DNA of 38,223 nt from an uncultured Pseudodesulfovibrio sp. GTDB taxonomy: Bacteria; Desulfobacterota; Desulfovibrionia; Desulfovibrionales; Desulfovibrionaceae. The notes under the pieces were generated by a model. That model was not told where the DNA came from, made no database searches, and saw only the letters and a program-made list of their open reading frames with translations. Where the stretch lies: NCBI RefSeq assembly GCF_963662885.1, contig NZ_OY760058.1:1-38223 (forward strand), in the 5' to 3' direction. Both the position numbers and the translations under genes were made by a program. The stretch's first letter is position 1. Every line of letters starts with the position of its first letter. Below, one piece after another: positions 15,384 through 22,794 of the stretch.

Positions 15384-16067
15384 ATGGATACCGCTGAGCT
15401 ACAGGATTGTATCCACCATAGGTTTGCCCAAGTCAAGTTCCTGGAGACGGCTCTGACCCACTCCTCGTTCGCCAACGAACAAAGCGGCATCGAGGACAAC
15501 GAACGGTTGGAATTTCTGGGCGACGCCGTGTTGGAGCTGTGCATTTCCGAGGAGGGATTCAGGCGCTATCCGTCGGCCCACGAGGGCCAGCTCACGCGTA
15601 TCCGTTCCCAGCTGGTCAAGGAGCAGTCCCTGGCGGGCATGGCCCGTGGGCTCAAGCTGGACCAGTATATCCGGTTGGGCAGGGGCGAAGAGCTGCAGGG
15701 GGGCCGGGAACGCGACGCGTTGTTGGCCGACGCTTTCGAGGCCGTGCTCGGCGCGGTCTTTCTGGACGGCGGGTTCGAGTGCGCCCGCAATACCATTCTG
15801 GAAATTTTCGAGGAGCATTGGCCCGCCCGGGCCATGTTGCCCGAGACCAAGGACTACAAGAGCCGGTTGCAGGAAGTGGCCCAGGAGCTGTTTCGAGACA
15901 GGCCGGTGTACGTACTCTCGGGGACCAGCGGTCCGGAACACGAGAAGCAGTTCGAAGTGGACGTCACCCTGCCGCAGGGCGAGAAGTTCCGCGGCGTGGG
16001 CACCAGCGTGAAGCGTGCGGAGCAGGAAGCCGCGCGCATGGGCCTCGAGTTTCTCGAAGAAGAATAA
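15384..16067 (+). CDS. rnc: Ribonuclease III
   Basis: Double-strand-specific endonuclease that processes rRNA precursors and structured mRNAs; works as a dimer with magnesium. Catalytic signature NERLEFLGDAVLEL at residues 39-52 (E43, D47) and the second acidic pair in DAFEAVLGAVFLDGG (D116, E119). A double-stranded RNA-binding domain runs from about residue 156 (DYKSRLQEVAQE) to the end (KRAEQEAARMGLEFL). Length 227 is standard. AAGGGGG stands before the ATG. Its promoter must lie in or beyond the 5' end of the divergent synthetase gene, so the two leaders probably overlap as antisense RNAs. Confidence 0.96.
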   Translation: MDTAELQDCIHHRFAQVKFLETALTHSSFANEQSGIEDNERLEFLGDAVLELCISEEGFRRYPSAHEGQLTRIRSQLVKEQSLAGMARGLKLDQYIRLGRGEELQGGRERDALLADAFEAVLGAVFLDGGFECARNTILEIFEEHWPARAMLPETKDYKSRLQEVAQELFRDRPVYVLSGTSGPEHEKQFEVDVTLPQGEKFRGVGTSVKRAEQEAARMGLEFLEEE

Positions 16068-16104
16068 TTCCCACACACATTACGGCCAAAACGACCGGAG
16101 ACCA

Positions 16105-16131
16105 GGCCCTGCGGGACTATCCCGCAGGGCC
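16105..16131. terminator. Terminator-like hairpin between rnc and flagellin
   Basis: GGCCCTGCGGG (16105-16115) pairs perfectly with CCCGCAGGGCC (16121-16131) around a 5-nt loop. The genes converge here. T runs are weak on both sides (CGTTTT some distance off on the minus strand). Confidence 0.6.
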
Positions 16132-16169
16132 GGTTCCGATCGTCTTCAGTCGCGTCTTGCCGCTTACGG

Positions 16170-17099
16170 CTAGCCGCCGATGAGCTGCATGGCCATCCTC
16201 GGCAGGGAGTTGGCCTGCGCCAGCATGGCGACAGCGGACTGGGTGAGAATCTGGTTGCGGACGAACTCGGTCATTTCCTGCGCCACATCGACGTCAGAAA
16301 TGCGGGATTCCGCGGCCTGCAGGTTCTCGGCCTGGATTTCCAGGTTGGTGATGGTGTTCTCCAGCCGGTTCTGCATGGAACCGAGGTTGGCGCGGATCTT
16401 GTCCTTGGAGATGATCGCCTGGTTGATCGCCTCCATGGCCGCCTGGGCCAGAGCCTGGGTGGAGATGGACTTACCGGCGTTCATTTCTTCCCAGGTGGCC
16501 CCGTTGAGCTTCAGGGCGGCCAGGTGGCCGAGACCGAAGGCGGAAGAAGTGGAACCCTGGATGGCGACGTAGTAGTAGTCCTCGGCCGAGTCGTTACCGG
16601 TGCCGAAGTGAATCTTCAGCGGACCGGTGGCCTGAAGGCCCGTACCGTCGTGGTCTACTCCGGGGTCGCCGGACAGGTTGCCGTTAAGCAGGTAAATTCC
16701 GTTGAAGTCCGTCGCGTGGGCGATACGGGTGATCTCCGAGCACATTGCCTGGTATTCGGAGTCGATGATCATCCGCTGGTCGGAGTTGTAGGTACCCGTG
16801 GACGCCTGCATGGCCAGCTCCTTCAGACGAATGAGCTTTTCATCGACTACCTGCAGTGCGCCGTCCGCGGTTTGGATCAGCGAAATCGCGTCGGATGCGT
16901 TTCGGATGCCCTGATGCAGGGAGCTGATTTCCGATCGCATGAGCTCGCGAATCGCCAGACCGGCCGCATCGTCCGCAGCGGTACCGACCCGAAGACCGGA
17001 TGACAAACGCCGGGTGGAGACACCGAGCCGGCCGTAGTGGTCGGACAGGTTCCTCTGGGCGTTCATGGCCATGAGGTTGTGGTTAATGACTAAAGACAT
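16170..17099 (-). CDS. fliC: Flagellin
   Basis: Filament subunit exported by the flagellar type III system. The 309-residue chain has the standard D0/D1 ends: MSLVINHNLMAMNAQRNLS, RLSSGLRVGTAADDAAGLAIRE, and at the C terminus ESRISDVDVAQEMTEFVRNQILTQSAVAMLAQANSLP. The middle variable domain (about 140-215) is short, so the filament surface is small. A strong AAGGAGGG stands before the ATG. A sigma-54 promoter lies about 45-60 nt upstream. Two glycosyltransferases elsewhere in the cluster could modify it; that is an inference. It is separated from the hook operon by 1.1 kb of noncoding DNA. Confidence 0.96.
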   Translation of the reverse strand: MSLVINHNLMAMNAQRNLSDHYGRLGVSTRRLSSGLRVGTAADDAAGLAIRELMRSEISSLHQGIRNASDAISLIQTADGALQVVDEKLIRLKELAMQASTGTYNSDQRMIIDSEYQAMCSEITRIAHATDFNGIYLLNGNLSGDPGVDHDGTGLQATGPLKIHFGTGNDSAEDYYYVAIQGSTSSAFGLGHLAALKLNGATWEEMNAGKSISTQALAQAAMEAINQAIISKDKIRANLGSMQNRLENTITNLEIQAENLQAAESRISDVDVAQEMTEFVRNQILTQSAVAMLAQANSLPRMAMQLIGG

Positions 17100-17142
17100 C
17101 AGAACCCTCCTTGTTCGATTCTCAAATCCATTTTGCCAAGAT

Positions 17143-17162
17143 TAAGCATCATGTGTGCCAAC
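17143..17162 (-). promoter_or_regulatory. Sigma-54 promoter of the flagellin gene
   Basis: The minus strand reads TTGGCACACATGATGCTTA. GG at -24 (17158-17159) and GC at -12 (17146-17147) are exactly 10 nt apart, as sigma-54 requires. Very AT-rich DNA just upstream (17160-17200) could aid bending for an enhancer-binding activator. Confidence 0.8.
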
Positions 17163-17231
17163 ATAATTTTATTAATTTATATTAATAAGATAAGTATCTA
17201 AAAAAAGTCTAGAAAGGCTAATTTTTCCCCT

Positions 17232-18239
17232 TTGAAAACGGGCGCAAACCCTTGCCCGTCAATGCTTTGTCAATATTTGCCGGGTGGGAAGAGGGGAGTC
17301 GAAGGGCCTCGACGGTGCCTTAAGAAGATAAGGAAAGCCGCCCTATGGGCGGCGGGTGATGGAAAGATGCGCGGCGGTGCCGCGAGAGCCAGTGAAGAAG
17401 CTGCGCTTCTTCAGCTTCCGAGAGTCGCTGTGCGGGGCTGGAGCCCCGCACAATTCTCCATGCCCTCCGGGCGGGGTCCATTTTTTTGCTGGCCCAAAAA
17501 AATAGACGAAAAAAAGGGCCTGGGAGTGTGGGGCGGCCGCCCGGAGAACGGAAGGCAAGAAGCTGATCCGCTCGGGTCGGCTCCCGAATCGAGGCTCGCT
17601 GCGCTCGCGGCGATTCGAAAAGCCGCCGCCCCTCGCGGTCAGCTTCTAACCTCCCGTTCAAGGGCTCGATTGGGTGAAGGGAAGAGGTGTGGCGGGAAGC
17701 CGTAGAGTGCGCCTGGCGCGTAACTATGAGAGCCGCTGTCGGACGCGAGCGTCCGAGGCGCTCCATGTTGCAATAGTGGGTTTATGCCGGGCCTGACGAC
17801 AAGCCAAACGCGGAAGGTCAACTAACTCAGTCGCACAGCAAGACCAAATGCCGGCGGTTGGCCTCTTTTGGCAGGCCAAACGCGACATGCCGATTCTTTC
17901 TTGCGGAGGGTAGCAATCGGCAGCGGACCTTAGAGCCCGTCTTTGGCGGCGAAGCGGAGGCCGGATCGCGCCTGCGAAGCAGACCTTCGATCCGGACAGC
18001 GAAAGCCGCCTACGGGCTCTTGGGTCCGCTGACGCGCGATCGCACCACAGCGCAGTTTTTGCTTCCTTTTTTCTGCGCCAGCAAAAAAGGAAGTCGCTGT
18101 AAAAGCGAAATCCTAAAGTAAGGAATACAGCCAAAGTCCCGTCGTGGATGCGCGGACAATCTATGGCGTCAAAATCCCCTTGGTCACAGGCAGGCGGCGA
18201 GGCCCCTCCTCACGTTTCGAGCCTGCTCCATAAACCGGA
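17232..18239. other. Noncoding region dense in hairpins between flagellin and flgE
   Basis: About 1 kb without a believable gene; the frames present are basic, low-complexity and lack ribosome sites. It holds many palindromes: GCCGCCC/GGGCGGC (17337-17353), GAAGAAGC/GCTTCTTC (17394-17412), TGCGGGGC/GCCCCGCA (17431-17450), CGAATCG/CGATTCG (17586-17618), CGGACGC/GCGTCCG (17739-17754), TTGGCC/GGCCAA (about 17862-17882), GCCGAT/ATCGGC (17889-17921), the nested structure at 17923-18029, and CTTCCTTTTTT/AAAAAAGGAAG (18062-18093). It resembles a composite of dispersed repeats or a structured RNA. Confidence 0.6.
17923..18029. repeat. Four-tier nested inverted repeat
   Basis: Arms pair in register: GCGGACC (17923-17929) with GGTCCGC (18023-18029); AGAGCCCGT (17932-17940) with ACGGGCTCT (18012-18020); GGCGGC (17945-17950) with GCCGCC (18005-18010); CCGGATCG (17961-17968) with CGATCCGG (17988-17995). 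That is 30 paired bases with small internal loops, and CGGCA/TGACG can extend it outwards. The register of four separate helices argues for a selected fold in DNA or RNA. Confidence 0.7.
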
Positions 18240-18272
18240 CGGCCCGGCGATGATCATTACATCGCCGGGCCG
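18240..18272. terminator. Terminator downstream of flgE
   Basis: Perfect 13-bp stem CGGCCCGGCGATG (18240-18252) with CATCGCCGGGCCG (18260-18272) and a 7-nt loop. It lies 87 nt past the flgE stop. The better T run is on the plus strand (CTGGGTTTTCTTT), so it may also end plus-strand transcripts coming from the structured region. Confidence 0.75.
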
Positions 18273-18358
18273 CTGGGTTTTCTTTGCCCCCTGGTGGGTG
18301 GCCGGGGGGCCTTGGAGAAGGACGTCTATGAGTATGGGTTACTTAAGACCTCTGTTGG

Positions 18359-20035
18359 TTACCGCTTCATCGAGATGACTTCGCCGAGCAGCGAATCCAC
18401 GGTGGTGATCACCTTGGTGTTGGCCTGGAAGCCACGCTGGGTGGTGATCATGCTGACGAACTGGGTGGCCATGTCCACGTTGGACATCTCGAGGGCGTTG
18501 CCGTCGATGGTGCCCTTGCCCGAGCTGCCCGCCTGGCCGGTCAGGGCCGGGCCGGACTCCAGGGTTTCGGTGAACAGGTTGCCGCCCTCGCGGCGGAGTC
18601 CGTGCTGGTTGGTGAAGGTGGCCAGGGTTACGGCATAGAGCTCGAGCACCTGCCCGTTCGAGTAGTGGCCGGATATGATGCCCTCGCGGGAAACCGAGAT
18701 GTTCTGCAGGATACCCGCGGAATAACCGTTCTGGCTCTGGTACAGGGTGGACGAGCCGCCGGTGTCGAAGCTCTGGGTGGCCAGGGCTGAGATCGCCGGG
18801 TCCTTGAAGTTGGCCAGGTAGCCGGTGTTGCTGATGTTGTTGCCCACTTGAGCCGCTGTGGTGGGGACGGTGCCCAGGCCGCCGCCCCAGCCGATGGTCG
18901 TCGCGCCGCCACCGTTGCTCGACAGGTCCTTGTTGGAGATACCGAAGTCGATCTGGATGGGGGTGGCGTTGGTCGCTTCGGCCGTGCTGGCGTTGGACTT
19001 GCCCAGGAAGTTGGCTGTGCAGACCGGGAAACCGCTCGTGGAGAAGTCGGCCAGATCCCAGTTGTTCAGATCCTTGATGTTGGTACCGCCGTTGGACTTC
19101 AGTGTGTAGGCGCTCATGCCCGACAGCTGGCCGGTGGTGAAGGTCAGGGTACCGATCATGAGCACGCCCGCGGCCGAGGTCTGTGCCTCGCCGATGGAGG
19201 TCATGCTGCCGTTGGCCCCGGAGAGCATGCGCCGGTCGGCCGACGGCTCGCAGGTAACCATGTATTCCCAGACCGTGTCGCCGCCCGCGTTGCTCATGGT
19301 CACCTGGTCGAAGTACACGGTCAGGTTGTGGGCCGTGCCGATGTCGTCGTAGACCTTGAGCGTGGTCGAGTAGCCATACAGGGTGGAGGCCAGCGGCGTA
19401 TCTGCCGTGCCGTCCCAGTTGTTGAACATGGCGAAATAGGGATTGGTCGAGCTGGTGGAGGCGTCCGCGGCCGAGGGGTCCAGGTTGGTGACGATGGACA
19501 CGTTGGTGGTCGCCTTGGGCTCGGACTGGAAGTTCTCCATGCGGATGTTGGTCGGCGTACCGATGATGCGCGCGGACCTGGGCTCTTCCGTGGTGGTCGA
19601 GGTGGTCGTGGTCACCGTGGTGGTGCTGCGCTCAATCTCCCATCCCTGGAGAATGTAGCCGTGCGGGTCCACCAGATAGCCGTCGCTGTCGAAGCGGAAG
19701 TTGCCGGCCCTGGAATAATATTTCATGTCCTCGCCCAGCGGGGAGACCACGAAGAGTCCATCGCCGGAGATGGCCATGTCGGTGGCCTCGGTGGACGCTT
19801 CGAATGCGCCCTGGCCCCAGTCCGAGTAGATGGTGGACACGCGCACGCCGCGTCCCACCTGGCCCACGCCGTTGACGGTGGCGAAATCGGAACTGGCGAG
19901 GTCTTCGAACTGCATCATGGCGCCCTTGAACCCGGTGGTGTTCACGTTGGCCAGGTTGTTGCCGATGACTGTCATGCGTTCCGAGTGTACCGTCAGGCCA
20001 GAAATGCCCGAATACAGTGATGCTCCTAAACCCAT
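18359..20035 (-). CDS. flgE: Flagellar hook protein FlgE
   Basis: Subunit of the universal joint between rod and filament. N-terminal rod/hook signature SLYSGISGLTVHSERMTVIGNNLANVNTTGFKG; C-terminal counterpart LEMSNVDMATQFVSMITTQRGFQANTKVITTVDSLLGEVISMKR. The middle of the 558-residue chain (E. coli is about 400) holds extra variable domains, common in hooks of this group. A Thr-rich strip, STTTVTTTTSTTTEEP (about 137-152), is unusual and may be a flexible linker or O-glycan target. AGGAGG lies 5 nt before the ATG. It is last in the fliK-flgD-flgE run and is followed by a terminator. Confidence 0.95.
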   Translation of the reverse strand: MGLGASLYSGISGLTVHSERMTVIGNNLANVNTTGFKGAMMQFEDLASSDFATVNGVGQVGRGVRVSTIYSDWGQGAFEASTEATDMAISGDGLFVVSPLGEDMKYYSRAGNFRFDSDGYLVDPHGYILQGWEIERSTTTVTTTTSTTTEEPRSARIIGTPTNIRMENFQSEPKATTNVSIVTNLDPSAADASTSSTNPYFAMFNNWDGTADTPLASTLYGYSTTLKVYDDIGTAHNLTVYFDQVTMSNAGGDTVWEYMVTCEPSADRRMLSGANGSMTSIGEAQTSAAGVLMIGTLTFTTGQLSGMSAYTLKSNGGTNIKDLNNWDLADFSTSGFPVCTANFLGKSNASTAEATNATPIQIDFGISNKDLSSNGGGATTIGWGGGLGTVPTTAAQVGNNISNTGYLANFKDPAISALATQSFDTGGSSTLYQSQNGYSAGILQNISVSREGIISGHYSNGQVLELYAVTLATFTNQHGLRREGGNLFTETLESGPALTGQAGSSGKGTIDGNALEMSNVDMATQFVSMITTQRGFQANTKVITTVDSLLGEVISMKR

Positions 20036-20106
20036 AATAACCTCCTAATCTCTTCTCCAAGAGCCCGGTGCCGCCTTCGGCCCCGAGTGAAATAATCCAA
20101 GTTGGC

Positions 20107-20880
20107 CTACGCCGCGGTGTCGCTTTCCTCGCCGTCCCCGGTCTCTTCGTTGCCCTCATCCGAGGTGTCGGTGGAATCGACCACCGAGGAGGCGTTGGGA
20201 TCAACGACTTCCTTGACGTTGAGCATGTTGATGAACCGGCCGTCCTCCAGGCGGAGGTACTGGGTTCCGTTTTCGGTGACCACGCCGTCGACCCTGCCGG
20301 AGATCTCGGTCTGAACCATGACGTATTCGCCACTGAGGTCCACGCCGAGAATACCCACTCCGTACTGGCCGTCGGGCAGATCGTTACCGTCCTCGTCCTT
20401 GCCGTCCCAGGTGTACTGGTAGGTCCCGGCTTCCTTGCTGCCGAGCTCCACGGTTCGGACGATTGCGCCTTCGTCGTCGTAAATGTTCATTATGATGCTG
20501 GATACCGACTCTCCGAATCCGTAATAGATGGTCGAGGCGTTGCCCTCGTTCATGCTGACCTTGTAGCCCTCGGCCTTGACCTCCTTGCCGATGAAGCTGA
20601 CCGCGGTGAGGATGTCGTTCTGGCCCATGGTCTCGTTGAGCGTGGTGATGCCGCTGTTGATGTTGGTCAACTGCTCCAGGCTCGAGAACTCCGCCAGCTG
20701 GGAGGTCATGTCGGTGTCCTCCATGGGGTTGAGCGGGTCCTGGTGCGTGAGCTGCGCCACCAGAATGGACAGGAAGGCGTCCTGGTCCAGGCTGGTGTCG
20801 TGTTCGGTCGGCGTGTTGGAGGCGGCGAGACGCTCCTCCTGCTTTCCGAGATAGATTCCTGTGGTGTCGGTATACGGCAT
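20107..20880 (-). CDS. flgD: Flagellar hook assembly scaffold FlgD
   Basis: Hook cap that guides FlgE subunits into place and is then discarded. N-terminal FlgD motif DQDAFLSILVAQLTHQDPLNPMEDTDMTSQLAEFSSLEQL (about 32-71); the central part has a FlgD Ig/tudor-like region (YTWDGKDEDGNDLPDGQYGVGI), and ISGRVDGVVTENGTQYLRLEDGRFINMLNVKEV closes the domain. The acidic tail after residue 235 is poorly conserved. 257 residues is slightly long. GAGG lies upstream of the ATG. It sits between fliK and flgE on one strand, so the three are likely one transcript. Confidence 0.93.
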   Translation of the reverse strand: MPYTDTTGIYLGKQEERLAASNTPTEHDTSLDQDAFLSILVAQLTHQDPLNPMEDTDMTSQLAEFSSLEQLTNINSGITTLNETMGQNDILTAVSFIGKEVKAEGYKVSMNEGNASTIYYGFGESVSSIIMNIYDDEGAIVRTVELGSKEAGTYQYTWDGKDEDGNDLPDGQYGVGILGVDLSGEYVMVQTEISGRVDGVVTENGTQYLRLEDGRFINMLNVKEVVDPNASSVVDSTDTSDEGNEETGDGEESDTAA

Positions 20881-20892
20881 TGTAAACCTCGT

Positions 20893-22665
20893 TTACGCGA
20901 TAAGGTGCAAGCCCTGATCGGAAGTAATTACCCTTTCACCAACAGATTGCACGTCCTGGGCCATTGTGCCTCCATTCTGAGCACGCATGGAGCGCATGTG
21001 GTTGCGCATGGCGATCATGGCCTCCCGTTCGCGGGACAGATTGTGCTCGCTTTCGCCGAACCAATTATGGAAGCTCTGGTTGTCCGCGAGGCCGGTCTGG
21101 ACGTCGAGCTTGTCGACCTTCAGGCCTTGAGATTCTAAAGATTGCTTAATGATATGAAGGTTGTCCGAGATGATCTTGTGGGCGTCGGAGTTCTCCGCGC
21201 GGATGGATGCGCTGACCTCCTTGCCGTGCACCGAGAGGACGATGGACAGCTTGCCAAGGTTCTCGGGAGTGAGCTGCAAAGTGAGTTGCTTGGCCCCGTT
21301 ATTCAGGGTCTTGAGCACGGCCTGATCGACCTGCTTCATGACCTTGGGGGCGGAAACTTTTTCCCACGCCTTGGCCGTGGAGTTGTTAGCGGCAGCCTGC
21401 TGGGACAAGGCGGTCTTGGACGCGGCAGTGGCCGCATCGGTCTTGGCTGAAGCCGAAGACTCCTTGGTCTGGCTGCCTTCCTCGCTGACCTTGTCGAAGA
21501 AGTTGCCCCACTTGCGGTCGTGCTCGGCCTCGGGGTCCACGTCCTTGTCCGCGACCTGATCCTGGGCCGTGGCGTCGGTCTTGATCTCCACCTTGTCGGT
21601 AGCGGATTGCTGGGCCTGTCTGCGGACCGTGTTGTCGGACTGGGCGTCCTTGCGCTCGCGGAACGCCTGGGCCAGCTCCTCACGCACGTTGGTGTCGGAC
21701 TTTTCCTCAGCCACGCGAGCCTTGAGGTCCACGGCTTCGTCCACCTGCATGGCTGCGGAGGTGGCCTTGTGGGCATCGCCCATGATCGAGGCGAACGCCT
21801 TGCCTACGGCCTTGACCAGCTTCTGATCCTTCTTGTCCAGCCCGGCCAGCTCCTGGCGGATCTGGGTGAAGGCCTGCTTCATGTCCTTGGGCAGGGTGTT
21901 GGTCGAGAAAAGCTCCTGAACCTGGGTGACGAATTCCTTGGACAGACCCATGGAGGAAACAAAGGCTTCGACCTCATCCTTGGTGAACATGGTCTGCTGA
22001 TCGGCGGGCATGGCCGCGATCTTGGCTTCCACCTGGCCGAGGACCTTGTCGAACTGTCCCTTCTCCAACTGGCTGATGAGCTTGTCCGATTCCTTCTGGG
22101 TGAAACCGAGCTTGCCGAAGAATCCGGCCAGGGAAGCCTTCTTCTCATCGGTCAATTCTGTTTCGCGGGAGTCGGCGATCTTCTTGGCTACGGTGGACAC
22201 GAACTGGCCCCAGGTCATGCCTTCATCGGAGTTGACCTTCTCCTCGATGGCCGCGATCTCCTCGTCGGACATACCGTATTCCTTGAGGTCGTCCCGAACG
22301 CCGTCCAGGTCCTCGCTGGTCATGCGGCTTTCGAGATTCTTGTCTTCGGTCTCTTCGTCCTGCTTGGCCTGATCGACCTTCGGGGCCTCGGTTCCGGCCG
22401 CGTTGGTGGTCGTTTCCTTGTCTTCCTCTTCCCTGATGCCGGGGGCGGAGTCGAGCATCTGCTCCTTGCTCGTCACCGGGGCCATGGACAGTTCGTCCTC
22501 GACCATCTCGGTGTGCTCGTTGAACAGATCGGCGAACCGTGTGCTCTGGTCATCCTTGGCGTCAGCAAGCGCGGACGCGTTGGCGCCCTTGCTCTTGGTG
22601 GCCAGTTGGACCAGCTTGACGACTTCGGAAGTGGCTTCTGCGGTGGTGCCGGGAATATTTTGCAT
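20893..22665 (-). CDS. fliK: Flagellar hook-length control protein FliK
   Basis: Secreted molecular ruler that measures hook length and switches export from hook to filament subunits. The C-terminal Flg_hook domain is clear at about residues 459-528 (LTLQLTPENLGKLSIVLSVHGKEVSASI, then IISDNLHIIKQSLESQGLKVDKLDV). The first 430 residues are charged, Ala/Glu/Lys/Asp-rich and partly helical, as expected for the fast-evolving ruler part. At 590 residues it is longer than the E. coli protein, which would fit a longer hook if the ruler model applies. The chosen ATG at 22665 has GGAGG upstream; a start at 22707 would lie inside the promoter. It opens the hook operon. Confidence 0.9.
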   Translation of the reverse strand: MQNIPGTTAEATSEVVKLVQLATKSKGANASALADAKDDQSTRFADLFNEHTEMVEDELSMAPVTSKEQMLDSAPGIREEEDKETTTNAAGTEAPKVDQAKQDEETEDKNLESRMTSEDLDGVRDDLKEYGMSDEEIAAIEEKVNSDEGMTWGQFVSTVAKKIADSRETELTDEKKASLAGFFGKLGFTQKESDKLISQLEKGQFDKVLGQVEAKIAAMPADQQTMFTKDEVEAFVSSMGLSKEFVTQVQELFSTNTLPKDMKQAFTQIRQELAGLDKKDQKLVKAVGKAFASIMGDAHKATSAAMQVDEAVDLKARVAEEKSDTNVREELAQAFRERKDAQSDNTVRRQAQQSATDKVEIKTDATAQDQVADKDVDPEAEHDRKWGNFFDKVSEEGSQTKESSASAKTDAATAASKTALSQQAAANNSTAKAWEKVSAPKVMKQVDQAVLKTLNNGAKQLTLQLTPENLGKLSIVLSVHGKEVSASIRAENSDAHKIISDNLHIIKQSLESQGLKVDKLDVQTGLADNQSFHNWFGESEHNLSREREAMIAMRNHMRSMRAQNGGTMAQDVQSVGERVITSDQGLHLIA

Positions 22666-22690
22666 ACTTTTCTCCTCCGGCACGTATTCA

Positions 22691-22707
22691 ATCAAAAGGC
22701 GTGCCAA
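22691..22707 (-). promoter_or_regulatory. Sigma-54-like promoter of the hook operon
   Basis: The minus strand reads TTGGCACGCCTTTTGAT, matching TTGGCACGNNNNTTGCW except that the -12 element has GA where GC is expected. The predicted start is about 22680, giving a leader of about 15 nt that begins at the Shine-Dalgarno. Confidence 0.6.
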
Positions 22708-22794
22708 TGGAAAAAAGTCTTTATATCGCGGAGTTGATCCCGTTTACGGGGGGGAAGAAATGACCGGTGACCCCCGGCAATGCGGAGGATAGGT

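Noticed and set aside
17724..18134. Reading frames of 80-150 codons in the region between flagellin and flgE
   Set aside because: Composition is extreme, none has a Shine-Dalgarno, and they overlap strong palindromes. Noncoding is the better reading.
17232..18239. CRISPR array or integron
   Set aside because: The repeats are palindromes of different sequence and are not regularly spaced; no cas or integrase gene is present in the window.
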